Shown here one piece after another: positions 27,709-37,412 of a stretch of 64,000 bases of DNA. Made by a program: the position numbers and the translations under genes. The notes beneath the pieces are model-generated. The model saw only the letters and a program-made list of their open reading frames with translations. It was not told where the DNA came from and did no database searches. How positions within the stretch are numbered: the first letter of the stretch is position 1; the number at the start of each line of letters is the position of its first letter. Origin of the DNA: Candidatus Aquirickettsiella gammari (GTDB lineage Bacteria > Pseudomonadota > Gammaproteobacteria > Diplorickettsiales > Diplorickettsiaceae); NCBI GenBank assembly GCA_002290645.2, contig NMOS02000004.1, positions 1 to 64,000 of the forward strand, written 5' to 3'.

Positions 27709-29475
27709 TTAATAAACCCTGTCTTTAAGTTCCATCGGTGGCACAGTCAAAGGCTTCCTATTAACCGCTCGATAAGCTATTTTAGCTTCAATAGTAAAAT
27801 ACAGTAAATGTTTTAACCAATTCTTGTCATCTCGCTTGGGAAAATCCTCACGGCTGTGTGCACCGCGACTCTCTTCACGCGTCAATGCCGATACTGCAGA
27901 AGCATAAGCAACTTCCATGAGGTTATCTAATTCTAGGGCTTCTATTCGCGCGGTATTAAAAACCTGACTCTGATCGCTTAGCACCGCATGGTTTAAGCGT
28001 TGCTTTAATTCTTTTAACTTCACTAAGCCTTCTTGCATGTATTTCGCGGTGCGGAATACACCAAAATCAGTCTGCATAGTTTTTTGCATGGCATGACGAA
28101 TCTCAACTAAACTCTCACCTTGAGTCGATTGATTCCAACGATTTAATCGCGCTAAAGCGAGGTCTAAATCATCCTCGCTAATAGCCAGTAAGGGTAAATC
28201 CTGTTTTAAAGATTCTTCGACGTGTAAACCGGCTGAACGACCAAAAACAACCAAATCCAGCAAGGAATTACCGCCGAGTCGATTCGCACCGTGCACGGAA
28301 ACACAAGCGCATTCACCGGCAGCATAAAGACCTGCGACCACTTGATCCTGTCCTTCTTTATTGAGCGTCATCACTTGACCGTGTACATTGGTTGGTAAGC
28401 CACCCATCATATAATGACACGTGGGCACAACTGGAATGGGAGTGTTAATCGGATCGACATGGGCAAAAGTAAGTGCGAGTTCACGTATCCCGGGTAAGCG
28501 CTTTTTAATGATATCGGCACCCAGATGATCAAGTTTTAATTTGACATAATCGGTCCCCTGCGGATCAAACCCATTACCGGCACGTAACTCTAACGCCATC
28601 GCCCTTGCAACGACATCGCGTGAGGCGAGATCTTTAGCATGTGGCGCATAACGCTCCATGAAACGCTCGCCGTTTTTATTAATTAAATAACCGCCTTCAC
28701 CTCGACATCCTTCCGTAACCAGAACGCCCGCGCCGGCAATCCCGGTCGGATGAAATTGCCACATCTCCATATCTTGCACCGGAAAACCAGCCCGTAAAGC
28801 CATACCAATCCCATCACCGGTATTGATCATCGCATTAGTCGTCGATTGAAAGATACGCCCGGCGCCACCTGTGGCTAAAATAGTCGCGCGGCTATGAAAA
28901 AAAACCAGCTTACCGGTTTCTATGCACAAGGCGGTTAAACCCGCCACCTGACCTTGTGCGGTTTTTACTAAATCGATGGCATACCACTCATTAAAAAAAT
29001 GAGTTTTGGCTTTTAGGTTTTGTTGATACAGCGTGTGCAGTAAAGCATGGCCGGTTCTATCGGCAGCCGCGCAGGTACGTGCGGCTTGATCCCCGCCAAA
29101 ATTTTTAGATTGACCACCAAAAGGGCGTTGGTAGATTTTCCCGCTCTCCATACGCGAGAAAGGCAAGCCCATATGCTCGAGCTCATAAACAACTTCCGGC
29201 CCTGTTTTACACATGTATTCGATACTATCTTGATCGCCTAAATAATCAGAACCTTTTACCGTATCGTACATGTGCCAACGCCAATCATCCGCGTGCGCAT
29301 TGCCTAAGGCGCAGGTAATACCACCTTGCGCGGAAACCGTATGCGAACGGGTCGGAAAAACCTTCGATATCAGTGCCACTTTCTGGCCGGTATGGGCTAA
29401 TTGCAGTGCCGCACGCATACCGGCGCCACCAGCACCCACTATCACCGCATCAAACGTATAACAGGGTAACGCCAT
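27709..29475 (-). CDS. sdhA: Succinate dehydrogenase flavoprotein subunit
   Basis: A 588-residue subunit that oxidises succinate to fumarate. The dinucleotide fold [14 protein letters not shown] is at 11-24, the flavin-linking His is H45 in [11 protein letters not shown], the active-site segment [20 protein letters not shown] is present, and the C-terminal helical domain follows. It follows sdhD by 4 bases, and sdhB begins 40 bases later. Confidence 0.97.
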   Translation of the reverse strand: MALPCYTFDAVIVGAGGAGMRAALQLAHTGQKVALISKVFPTRSHTVSAQGGITCALGNAHADDWRWHMYDTVKGSDYLGDQDSIEYMCKTGPEVVYELEHMGLPFSRMESGKIYQRPFGGQSKNFGGDQAARTCAAADRTGHALLHTLYQQNLKAKTHFFNEWYAIDLVKTAQGQVAGLTALCIETGKLVFFHSRATILATGGAGRIFQSTTNAMINTGDGIGMALRAGFPVQDMEMWQFHPTGIAGAGVLVTEGCRGEGGYLINKNGERFMERYAPHAKDLASRDVVARAMALELRAGNGFDPQGTDYVKLKLDHLGADIIKKRLPGIRELALTFAHVDPINTPIPVVPTCHYMMGGLPTNVHGQVMTLNKEGQDQVVAGLYAAGECACVSVHGANRLGGNSLLDLVVFGRSAGLHVEESLKQDLPLLAISEDDLDLALARLNRWNQSTQGESLVEIRHAMQKTMQTDFGVFRTAKYMQEGLVKLKELKQRLNHAVLSDQSQVFNTARIEALELDNLMEVAYASAVSALTREESRGAHSREDFPKRDDKNWLKHLLYFTIEAKIAYRAVNRKPLTVPPMELKDRVY

Positions 29476-29479
29476 AAAA

Positions 29480-29836
29480 TTAATTGCCCCAGAAAATGGC
29501 TAAGCCCCAAATAAAATAGAGCAATAGCGCCATAATAATAAATAATTGTAGGATCAAACGTAAACCCGCCGATTTAATATAGTCAGTGATAATAGTCCAC
29601 ATGCCTATCCAAGCATGCCAAAATAAGCTCAATAAAAATAGGCTAGTAAACAAACGCATCGCAACATGCGCAAATAAACCTTGCCAAATGGCATAATCGA
29701 TCGGCCGGTGAGTCATGATAAACACTAACAGAAAAATAATGTACGCCGCCATTAACACCGAAGTGGCGCGCTGTATCAACCAATCGCGCATCCCGTTACC
29801 GGATAAACTGGTGACATTGGTTAATTTTTTTACCAT
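29480..29836 (-). CDS. sdhD: Succinate dehydrogenase membrane anchor subunit
   Basis: A short hydrophobic protein of about 118 residues with three membrane segments and the quinone/heme-site pattern [20 protein letters not shown] followed by DY. The ATG at 29836 overlaps the sdhC stop by seven bases (ATGGTAA), which suits translational coupling; a TTG 18 bases upstream is a less likely start. With SdhC it anchors the complex and binds heme b and ubiquinone. Confidence 0.93.
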   Translation of the reverse strand: MVKKLTNVTSLSGNGMRDWLIQRATSVLMAAYIIFLLVFIMTHRPIDYAIWQGLFAHVAMRLFTSLFLLSLFWHAWIGMWTIITDYIKSAGLRLILQLFIIMALLLYFIWGLAIFWGN

Positions 29837-30201
29837 AAATAAATTCCCATCCAAGCAGTGAGTAATCCTGCCAGCAACATAGTCAGCGCAGCACTCAAAC
29901 GCGCTTGGATTAAACCCTCACCGATACCGGCGTCCATCACTAAATGACGAATTCCAGCCAATAAATGATAAAAAAGTGCCGCTAAAAAGATCAAAAGTAA
30001 AAATTTAGTAAAAAAATGTGTCAAGCAAGCATGTAGAGTGAAAAAACCTTCCGGACTACCGAGTGATGCGCTCATTAGAGCTAAGATTAAGGGGATGACT
30101 AAAAACAAAAAAAACCCGGACAGACGATGCAAAATAGAAGCGATCGCCGTTAAAGGAAAGCGCATGCTCAGCAAATTAAGATTAACGGGTCGTTTACTCA
30201 C
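29830..30201 (-). CDS. sdhC: Succinate dehydrogenase cytochrome b556 subunit
   Basis: A 123-residue three-helix protein starting at GTG. Family hallmarks: RPVNLNLLSMRFPLTAIASI, the SILHRLSG quinone-site segment, and the heme-ligand region FYHLLAGIRHLVMDAG. It is the first gene of the sdhCDAB-sucABCD block, so the promoter should lie in the 260 bases upstream, before the divergent RAP-domain gene. Confidence 0.93.
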   Translation of the reverse strand: MSKRPVNLNLLSMRFPLTAIASILHRLSGFFLFLVIPLILALMSASLGSPEGFFTLHACLTHFFTKFLLLIFLAALFYHLLAGIRHLVMDAGIGEGLIQARLSAALTMLLAGLLTAWMGIYLW

Positions 30202-30463
30202 AAGTTGTAAGCCTTTTAATGAAACTAGGGTGAAAAAGACTGGGCGATTATACGCTTAAATAAGGTGCAATTACAAATTAGCTGCTCTCTTGCTCGGCTA
30301 AGTGAGCTCAGACTATCGCCGTAAATAATTTACTGCACCTGAGCGTGTCAGCCAATAACGCCGATACGGAGCGGTTGTTTTTATTCAAGACTGTTACCCA
30401 ACAAAAAATTCCTATAAGCTAGCGATGGAAAAGTTTAACTTTTACTTTCTAGGATATGGAGTC

Positions 30464-32533
30464 ATGGATAATAAAAAAAATAAAATTCTTAATAAAAGCA
30501 TACGATCTATTTGCGAACGTCACGTTGATGCGCTGCCTAAGTTATTTAACTTCTTTACCCAAGAAAAAGAACAATTCGACGTCGTTAACTTAGCGACTTT
30601 GATATACAACCTCAACAAACTGATTCCAAGAAAAATCATCCACGCCGAAACAAAACATTTTATAGAGGAAGTGGTTCGCTTTATTCCCTCTCCTCGGTTT
30701 CGGTTTGACGGGCAAAGCATTGCCAATATACTAATTACGCTCTCAAAATGGACCCTCTCGATCCATGAAACGCCCTATAGAGAGGCGATTAACCATTTAA
30801 CCGTGCTGATTTTCGAGCAAATAGATACGTTTAATGCAAAGGAAATAGCCACTATATTAAATGCGTTTTCAAAATGGCGTATTTCACCCGATGAAAAACC
30901 TTATAAAGAGGCTATTCATTGTTTAGTGCAAGCTATCCCTAAACGAGTCAACACATTTATTGCGCAGGACATTACCAATAGTTTAAATGCGCTTTCAAAA
31001 TGGGATATTTCACGCCATGAACCACTTTACCGCGCGTCTATTTTAGCGTTAGTAGGCGTTATTCCCCAACGAATAGAACAATTTAACACACAAGGCACCG
31101 TTAATAGTTTAAATGCGCTCTCAAAATGGGATATTTCACTCACTGAAACGCCTTACCAGCAAAGTATTCCTTGCTTAATACGTGCAATTCCTAAACAAAT
31201 AGATAAATTGAATGCACAAAATATCGCTAATAGTTTAAATGCCTTGGCAAAGTGGCCCATCTTAGCCAATGAAAAATTTTATAAAAAAACCATCCTTTGC
31301 TTGCTAACAATTATTCCAGAAAAAATAGCTTACTTTAGCGCGCAAAACCTAGCCAATAGTTTAAATGCCCTGGCAAAATGGCGGCTACCTATCCAACAAA
31401 AGCCGTATCGTACTAGCCTACAGTGTCTGTTAAAACAAGTTGAAAAAACAGTTAAATTTAATGCCCACGAAGGGATATCGCTGGCCTTTGCCTTATGTTT
31501 ATTTAAATTTATTGCGCCTGACGATAACTTATTTGAAAATAATGAAAAAATAATTCAAAGCTTGTTCGCGCGTCATAAGAAAATTTGGCTAAAACAACTA
31601 GATGACACCGTGGCCAGGCAAATTTATCAAATTAATTGCTATCAGCCTAACATTATCCCTCTTGAGTTTATAAAAGCCATTCCAAGTTTCACGTCAAACT
31701 TTAAACAAAGCAGGCTTATTAGCTCAAAATTACAAAAATCGGTACTAGCGCATTTAGGACAGTTAAAATTAAACTTTGTAGCAGAATATTTTATTAAGTT
31801 TACCCATGTCGATCTAGCTAATCCTAAAAATAAAGTGGCGCTACAAGTAAATGGACCTTACCACTATGAAGGCGAAATCTTAAATGTATCGAGCCAATTT
31901 AATAATCATTTACTGGAAAAACTAGGTTGGTCAGTCATCATGGTTGCTTATTTTGAGTGGGATAAACTAAACAATCATCAAAAAGAAGCCTATCTCAGCG
32001 ATAAACTATCGCCTTGTATCAAAAAACCAAGCTTGTACCGCGTACATCCGGGAAATATTAAAACAATAAATCGGTATAAAAGCATCGCTATCCAGGAGGC
32101 AATTTCAGTAAGCACTCAACAACCTAAACTAGAAAAAAAACGCATTCGCAATAGAAAACTAAAAAAAGTGATATTAACGCCACTCAAACAAATATGGAAC
32201 GATCTAATCGAAAAAAAAGTAATCCTGGAAAAAGTAAGACCGGATGAACTACAAGCCGCTTATGGAATTTTTACCTCGGCTTATCGAACTATCGTTATGC
32301 AAGATGCCTTAAAATCACCGCAAGAACTGGATGCATTCAAAAAAATAACTGCTGAGCAATTAGATCAGGCTATTTACTTGAAAAAAATAGAATTATTTTC
32401 ACAAAAAACTATCGCTGCTTTCTTTCAATGTAAACCCTATCAATACGGTCTACGTCTCGATGCCAACAGCCATCCATCAGTCGCATTTAGCCAAGCAAAC
32501 TTAAAAGTAAGCTTTCAAAAAAGATGTCGTTAA
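30464..32533 (+). CDS. 42-residue-repeat protein with C-terminal RAP domain (OPR/FASTK-like, DUF1601 type)
   Basis: A protein of about 689 residues. Six repeats of exactly 42 residues carry the core NSLNALxKW followed by xISxxExPY; the Trp residues recur at 109, 151, 193, 235, 277 and 319 (numbered from an alternative start at 30425). The array resembles the DUF1601 repeats of Coxiella and the octotricopeptide/FASTK solenoids. Residues about 450-530 match a RAP domain (VALQVNGPYHYEG...LEKLGWSVIMVAYFEW), known from organellar RNA-processing proteins; the usual acidic residues of ExDGP are Gln and Asn here, so nuclease activity is doubtful. I chose ATG 30464, preceded by AGGA. RNA binding in the bacterium or in a host organelle is inference. 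Confidence 0.75.
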   Translation: MDNKKNKILNKSIRSICERHVDALPKLFNFFTQEKEQFDVVNLATLIYNLNKLIPRKIIHAETKHFIEEVVRFIPSPRFRFDGQSIANILITLSKWTLSIHETPYREAINHLTVLIFEQIDTFNAKEIATILNAFSKWRISPDEKPYKEAIHCLVQAIPKRVNTFIAQDITNSLNALSKWDISRHEPLYRASILALVGVIPQRIEQFNTQGTVNSLNALSKWDISLTETPYQQSIPCLIRAIPKQIDKLNAQNIANSLNALAKWPILANEKFYKKTILCLLTIIPEKIAYFSAQNLANSLNALAKWRLPIQQKPYRTSLQCLLKQVEKTVKFNAHEGISLAFALCLFKFIAPDDNLFENNEKIIQSLFARHKKIWLKQLDDTVARQIYQINCYQPNIIPLEFIKAIPSFTSNFKQSRLISSKLQKSVLAHLGQLKLNFVAEYFIKFTHVDLANPKNKVALQVNGPYHYEGEILNVSSQFNNHLLEKLGWSVIMVAYFEWDKLNNHQKEAYLSDKLSPCIKKPSLYRVHPGNIKTINRYKSIAIQEAISVSTQQPKLEKKRIRNRKLKKVILTPLKQIWNDLIEKKVILEKVRPDELQAAYGIFTSAYRTIVMQDALKSPQELDAFKKITAEQLDQAIYLKKIELFSQKTIAAFFQCKPYQYGLRLDANSHPSVAFSQANLKVSFQKRCR
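30701..31459 (+). repeat. Six 126-bp in-frame repeats encoding 42-residue helical units
   Basis: The conserved Lys-Trp pair recurs at an exact 126-base period through the N-terminal half of the RAP-domain protein. Units 3 to 6 share the stretch AATAGTTTAAATGC almost unchanged, while unit ends diverge, suggesting expansion by tandem duplication and selection for constant unit length. Confidence 0.9.
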
Positions 32534-32539
32534 TGACTT

Positions 32540-33307
32540 TCACAGCGATGAGAGGGTATTATGACCTTCCGCAAACAAACCGACTAAATGAGCTAACTTC
32601 TGCATCTCATTAGCCTTTAATTCGCGCCAATGACCGCGACTTAAATCTTCCGGTAAATCAATAGGGCCATATCGAACCCGCATCAAGCGACTGACCTTAA
32701 CACCTTGGGACTCCCATAAACGTCGCACCTCGCGATTACGCCCCTCTTTAAGGACGACATGGTACCAATGATTAGCGCCCGCTCCTCCGCGCTCTTCAAT
32801 ACGCGTAAAGGCTGCCATGCCATCTTCTAACTTAACGCCTTTTCGCAAACGATGCAGAATTTCCTCATCCACTTTACCTAACACCCGAACCGCATATTCC
32901 CTTTCTACTTCGTAAGAAGGATGGGACAAGCGATGCGCTAATTCACCATCGTTAGTAAAAATTAATAAACCTAAGGTATTAATATCTAAACGCCCTATCA
33001 TGATCCAACGTTCACCACGGATAGGTGGTAAATTTTCAAATACCGTAGGTCTATTTTCAGGATCCGATCGTGCACAAATCTCACCTTCAGGCTTATGATA
33101 GATTAAAACACGTCGTTTAAAGCCGAGATCACGGACTAAACGTATCGCTTTGCCATCGATAAAAACCTTTGCCGTCAGATCAATTCTATCGCCGAGTTTA
33201 GCCAGTTGATTATTAATACGAATTCGTCCTTCTCGAATCCAACGTTCTATTTCACGCCGCGAACCTAGACCAAGATGGGCTAATACTTTTTGTACTTTTT
33301 CAGACAT
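32540..33307 (-). CDS. rluB: 23S rRNA pseudouridine synthase, RsuA/RluB family
   Basis: A 255-residue enzyme with an N-terminal S4 RNA-binding domain (EKVQKVLAHLGLGSRREIER, 1-60) and the RsuA/RluB catalytic domain; the active-site Asp lies in IGRLDINTLGLLIFTNDGEL. RluB acts on U2605 of 23S rRNA; the choice over RluE/F/RsuA rests on length and usual linkage to scpB. I use the ATG at 33307. The linkage to scpB (35546) is interrupted by a gene on the other strand. Confidence 0.88.
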   Translation of the reverse strand: MSEKVQKVLAHLGLGSRREIERWIREGRIRINNQLAKLGDRIDLTAKVFIDGKAIRLVRDLGFKRRVLIYHKPEGEICARSDPENRPTVFENLPPIRGERWIMIGRLDINTLGLLIFTNDGELAHRLSHPSYEVEREYAVRVLGKVDEEILHRLRKGVKLEDGMAAFTRIEERGGAGANHWYHVVLKEGRNREVRRLWESQGVKVSRLMRVRYGPIDLPEDLSRGHWRELKANEMQKLAHLVGLFAEGHNTLSSL

Positions 33308-33463
33308 GCTCAATAAAACCTAAGGATTTTAACTCTGTGTTTATAACCTATCTGCGGTATAAGTCGCAACTTAAATCACATCGATTCGACTTTCTTTAAA
33401 TGACCGATTAATGCTAGACTCTGAAATGGTTTTAAGGACGTAAAACTCAGCAACAGGAATGCT

Positions 33464-35503
33464 ATGCTAGCGAGAATATTCATTGCGCTGTTATTGATAC
33501 TGACCGTCGTCACGACTTACACGCAAACGCATCATACAACGATGTACCATCCATATCACTTAGATCTCATAAAAAATCCATTGGCGCCTAAAGCCGCCTC
33601 CGCTAAAACACAAGAAATCCATAAAGCGCTTTTAGCACAACTTCCCTTTGACAATCGCGATGATTACAGTTTAGCCAAAAAAGGCTTTATAGCGCACTTT
33701 CCTGGGCTCAGTATAAAAAATAAAGACGGTCAAATCGTATGGTCGTTACGGCCTTATGATTTTTTATCGTCAAACGACGCACCTTTTACGATCAATCCCA
33801 GTTTATGGCGCCAAGCCCAGCTCAACATGAATAACGGCCTCTATAAAGTGACGGATTCCATTTATCAAGTACGCGGCTTTGACTTATCTAATATGGATAT
33901 TATTGAAGGCAAAACCGGTATCATTATTATTGATCCGCTACTCAGCAGAGAAACCGCTAAAACAGCACTCGAACTTTATTACCAACATCGTCCTAAAAAG
34001 CCTGTCATCGCCGTTATCTACACCCACAGTCACGCCGATCACTTTGGTGGCGTACTAGGTGTCACCTCTGAAAAAGAGGTCACTTCGGGCAAAGTCAGAA
34101 TTTTTGCCCCAGAAGGATTTCTAGAAAATGCAGTCAGTGAGAATATATACGTCGGTAATGCCATGAATCGACGTGCCATGTATATGTATGGCGCTGCTTT
34201 ACCGCCCGGTGAAAAAGGGCAAGTAGACGCTGGATTAGGAAAAACACTTTCTTCGGGCGCAATAACACTTATTTCTCCTACCGATATTATTAAAAAAACC
34301 GGCGAGCAAAAACGGATTGATGGGATTGAAATTATCTTTCAAATGGCACCTAATACAGAAGCGCCGGCAGAAATGATACTTTACTTCCCGCAATTTAAAG
34401 CCTTGTGTATGGCCGAAGATGCCAACCATACCCTGCATAATCTTTATACCTTACGTGGTGCAAAAATACGTGATGCGGTCGCTTGGTGGAAAGCACTTAA
34501 TAGATCGCTTGAGTTATTTGGCGATAAAACACAAGTCATTTTTTTCCAACATACTTGGCCAGTATGGGGGCAAGCCAATTTGATCAGCATGCTAAGGAAA
34601 CAGCGTGATTTATATAAATTTATACACGATCAAACACTTAATTTAATTAATAAAGGCTATACCGCAACTGAGCTCGAGGATCATTTGAAATTGCCTGAAA
34701 ATCTTGCCCATGAATGGTTTAATCGTGGTTATTATGGTTCGGTTTCCCAGAACGCAAAAGCCATCTATCAATACTACTTAGGCTGGTATGATTCAAACCC
34801 AGCCCATTTAGATCCACTTTCTACTATCGAAGCAAGTCGAAAATATGTCGCGTATATGGGCGGGCCTTCTGCCATTCTCGCAAAAGCACAACAAGATTAT
34901 CAAAATGGCGACTATCGCTGGGTTGCCGAAGTCATGAATCACGTTGTTTTTATCGACCCTGATAATCAAAAAGCGCGTCAACTGGAAGCAGATGCCCTAG
35001 AACAATTAGGCTATCAAACAGAAAATGCGACTTGGCGTAATGAATACTTAATGGGCGCTTTTGAGTTACGTCATGGAAAACCCAGCGCAGGCATAAAAGG
35101 ACCGGTGACACCTGAAGTATTAAAAGAGATCCCTATTTCCATGCTTTTAGATTACATGGGTGTTCGCATTAATGCCCGCAAAGCCGATAATAAAACCATC
35201 AGCATTAACCTAAATTTCACCGATAATAAAGAACACTACGGCTTAATGCTAGAAAATTCTGTTTTAATTTACACACCTGAAAAGCGGATACCTTTTGCCG
35301 ACACGACAATCCGTTTAAGCAGAGATACACTGAACCAAATCTTATTGAAACAAAAAACCATCGATCAAGCTATCCGTGACGGGAGTATGCAGATCACGGG
35401 CGATAAAAACAAATTAACGGAACTGTTGAACATGATGGATGAATTCCCACCTATGTTTGACATCATTACAGCCAATCCGGCTAATGACTCTACAAAAAAT
35501 TAA
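33464..35503 (+). CDS. Exported alkylsulfatase-type metallo-beta-lactamase (SdsA1/BDS1-like)
   Basis: A 679-residue protein with an N-terminal signal (MLARIFIALLLILTVVTTYT). The metallo-beta-lactamase metal motif is THSHADHFGG at 187-196, and the AEDANHTLHNLYTLRG stretch is typical of linear alkylsulfatases. The Alkyl_sulf dimerisation domain (about 370-530, YLGWYDSNPAHLDPL) and C-terminal SCP2-like domain (about 555-670) complete the architecture of SdsA1 and yeast BDS1, which hydrolyse alkyl sulfate esters. Export to the periplasm is predicted. It is inserted between rluB and scpB. The true substrate in this organism is unknown. Confidence 0.87.
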   Translation: MLARIFIALLLILTVVTTYTQTHHTTMYHPYHLDLIKNPLAPKAASAKTQEIHKALLAQLPFDNRDDYSLAKKGFIAHFPGLSIKNKDGQIVWSLRPYDFLSSNDAPFTINPSLWRQAQLNMNNGLYKVTDSIYQVRGFDLSNMDIIEGKTGIIIIDPLLSRETAKTALELYYQHRPKKPVIAVIYTHSHADHFGGVLGVTSEKEVTSGKVRIFAPEGFLENAVSENIYVGNAMNRRAMYMYGAALPPGEKGQVDAGLGKTLSSGAITLISPTDIIKKTGEQKRIDGIEIIFQMAPNTEAPAEMILYFPQFKALCMAEDANHTLHNLYTLRGAKIRDAVAWWKALNRSLELFGDKTQVIFFQHTWPVWGQANLISMLRKQRDLYKFIHDQTLNLINKGYTATELEDHLKLPENLAHEWFNRGYYGSVSQNAKAIYQYYLGWYDSNPAHLDPLSTIEASRKYVAYMGGPSAILAKAQQDYQNGDYRWVAEVMNHVVFIDPDNQKARQLEADALEQLGYQTENATWRNEYLMGAFELRHGKPSAGIKGPVTPEVLKEIPISMLLDYMGVRINARKADNKTISINLNFTDNKEHYGLMLENSVLIYTPEKRIPFADTTIRLSRDTLNQILLKQKTIDQAIRDGSMQITGDKNKLTELLNMMDEFPPMFDIITANPANDSTKN

Positions 35504-35545
35504 AATGCAACACAAAGCATTTAAGAGTTTTCTAGACTTTTCGCG

Positions 35546-36145
35546 CTAAGTTTCTACCGCATTCAAATCTGCTTTAGGCGCACCCGCGGTAGAAATAGGA
35601 ACCATGCTCACTTTCTCTAACAATGGAAGTTCGGGAAAAGCAGGTAATTCGGCTAATTCTTTTAGACCCAAGTGATCGAGAAACTGCTTCGAGCTAGCAT
35701 ATAAATTAGGTCGCCCTGGCACCTCACGTTGCCCTACTACCTGGATCCATTCTTGTTCCAGTAATGCCTTCATAATAGCCGGACTCACACTCACACCCCG
35801 TATCGCTTCAATGTCACCCCGCGTAACCGGTTGTTTATAGGCAATAATGCTCAAGGTTTCTAAAAAAGCACGCGAATAGCGCGCTGGTTTTTCAGGCCAA
35901 AGTCGTTTGACCCAGGCATTAAGTGGTAGCGCGGTTTGAAAGCAATAGCCACTGGCCAATTGTTTTAAATGGATACCGCGATGCTGATAATCCTCGATTA
36001 ATTCCTGCAGTCGCTTTTTCAGCTGCGATTGAGTAGGTCGTTCTTGCTCGTCGGCAAATAGATCCCGTAAGCGTTCTAAGCTAACAGGCTCACCGGCGGC
36101 AAGAATAGCCGCCTCTAATACGGATTTGATCATTTGATTTTCCAT
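35546..36145 (-). CDS. scpB: Segregation and condensation protein B
   Basis: A 199-residue winged-helix kleisin partner of the SMC-ScpAB condensin. Seen: MIKSVLEAAILAAGEPVSLE at the N-terminus and the conserved LSIIAYKQPVTRGDIEAIRG block, then the second winged helix (ILLEQEW-like LLEQEWIQVVGQREVPGRP). I use the ATG at 36145, where the family start falls; another in-frame ATG is 30 bases upstream. scpA, normally just upstream, is missing here and the thiamine operon occupies the space. Confidence 0.92.
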   Translation of the reverse strand: MENQMIKSVLEAAILAAGEPVSLERLRDLFADEQERPTQSQLKKRLQELIEDYQHRGIHLKQLASGYCFQTALPLNAWVKRLWPEKPARYSRAFLETLSIIAYKQPVTRGDIEAIRGVSVSPAIMKALLEQEWIQVVGQREVPGRPNLYASSKQFLDHLGLKELAELPAFPELPLLEKVSMVPISTAGAPKADLNAVET

Positions 36146-36229
36146 AAGCAAACTATAGCAGTTATTTATAGGCATTTCGCGGTAAAAATGTAATTTTTAT
36201 TGGAGTTTCACAGTAAAATTTTTACAATA

Positions 36230-36337
36230 GTAGAATGAGGGTTTATGACCTATCCGATACGCATCAATACTTCCCTGTAGCGCTTAGTGAACAGGATGTT
36301 CACTAAGGGTCTTCTATACCATAAACCCTTATTCTAC
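36230..36337. repeat. 108-bp nested inverted-repeat element (MITE-like or structured RNA)
   Basis: Outer arms of 18 bases (36230-36247 and 36320-36337) are complementary at 17 of 18 positions: GTAGAATGAGGGTTTATG against CATAAACCCTTATTCTAC. Inside lies a perfect 10-bp hairpin, CTTAGTGAAC (36283-36292) and GTTCACTAAG (36298-36307) with loop AGGAT. It is non-coding and lies between scpB and the TPP riboswitch, on neither transcript's coding part. It could be a small transposable element or a bidirectional terminator. Confidence 0.6.
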
Positions 36338-36471
36338 AAGCCTATTTCATTTATTATCCACGAAACGCCTATTTTAAATGGAGAAGGTGGGATCCTGCCA
36401 GTGGAATGCGCTTTCTCTGTCTATTTTTAGAGTTGTTCCGATCTTGTGTAGTCGAAGTAATTAATGTTTAA

Positions 36472-36563
36472 TACACCTGTCACCAGGGGTGCCCTTTGCG
36501 GCTGAGAGAAGATTCGTTCAACCCTTATAACCTGATCGGGCTAGTACCTGCGTAGGAAGTGTT
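36472..36563 (+). promoter_or_regulatory. TPP riboswitch (THI element)
   Basis: The leader contains the conserved THI-box strings CCAGGGGTGCC, GCGGCTGAGAGAA, ACCCTTATAACCTGATC and GCTAGTACCTGCGTAGGAAG in order and spacing. The 3' strand of the closing stem, AGGAAGTGT, pairs with ACACCT at the 5' end and is itself the ribosome-binding site of thiM, seven bases before the ATG. Binding of thiamine diphosphate would hide this site, so control is most likely at translation. Confidence 0.96.
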
Positions 36564-36566
36564 GTC

Positions 36567-37412
36567 ATGAAAACAAAAAATAGCCTTTGTGCTTTATCGC
36601 CGGCATTTACATTAGAGTCGTTATTTCACGATCTCGTCTTGATCCGCCAGACTAATCCATTAATTCACAATATCAGCAATCTAGTGGTCATGCCGATCAC
36701 GGCGAATATCTTGCTCGCCTTAGGTGCCGCACCCATAATGGCGCATGCTAAGCAGGAATTAAGCGATATTATCCAACTCGCACAAAGCTTAGTCATCAAT
36801 ATCGGCACATTGGATAAACCCTGGATCGCCTCGATCAAAATAGGCCAAAAAGCAGCTTTAAAGTGCGCTATTCCCATCGTTTTGGATCCAGTAGGTGCCG
36901 GTAGCAGCCGCTATCGAACTAAAACAGCGCTTAAAATTCTAAAACGAGGGGTACACATCATTCGCGGCAATGCCTCAGAAATTATGGCCTTAACCGATGC
37001 TACGATAAAAACAAAAGGGGTCGATTCGATGCAAACCAGCGTAAACGCCTTAGCATCGGCTAGGACCTTAGCCAAGAAATACCATTGTATTGTCGTTATC
37101 AGCGGTAAAATTGATTTTGTCATCAGCGCAACACAAACAGTCGCCCTAAACTATGGAACCCCTCTTTTAACCAAAGTGGTTGGCATGGGTTGTTCCCTAA
37201 CCGCCATCATTGCCAGCTTTTTAACAGTTAATACCGATGCATTTGCCGCCTCAGTACATGCCACCGCCTTGATGGGTCTTGTGGCTGAATATGCCGAAAA
37301 AAAATCAACCGGGCCAGGAAGCTTTTATACACAGTTACTTGATAGTCTGTATTCGGTACAAAAGACAGACTTACAGCCCTTTATAACAACAGCGATCCCT
37401 GTATGCGCATAG
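36567..37412 (+). CDS. thiM: Hydroxyethylthiazole kinase
   Basis: Phosphorylates salvaged 4-methyl-5-(2-hydroxyethyl)thiazole with ATP. The 281-residue protein shows NPLIHNISNLVVMPITANIL with LALGAAPIM, the phosphate-binding DPVGAGSSRYR, and the catalytic Cys segment VVGMGCSLTAIIASF. It is the first gene under the TPP riboswitch. No thiG, thiS or thiC is in the window, so the operon reads as salvage rather than synthesis. Confidence 0.96.
   Translation: MKTKNSLCALSPAFTLESLFHDLVLIRQTNPLIHNISNLVVMPITANILLALGAAPIMAHAKQELSDIIQLAQSLVINIGTLDKPWIASIKIGQKAALKCAIPIVLDPVGAGSSRYRTKTALKILKRGVHIIRGNASEIMALTDATIKTKGVDSMQTSVNALASARTLAKKYHCIVVISGKIDFVISATQTVALNYGTPLLTKVVGMGCSLTAIIASFLTVNTDAFAASVHATALMGLVAEYAEKKSTGPGSFYTQLLDSLYSVQKTDLQPFITTAIPVCA

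Noticed and set aside
30701-31459. Regular 126-base repeats considered as a CRISPR or non-coding array
   Set aside because: The units are in frame, divergent at third positions and translate to a constant 42-residue motif, so they are protein repeats.
36398-36415. Short similarity CCAGTGGAATGCGCTTTC with CCGGTGGAATACGCTTC at 46430
   Set aside because: About 14 of 16 bases match, but the neighbouring sequence aligns poorly; too short to call a repeat without statistics.
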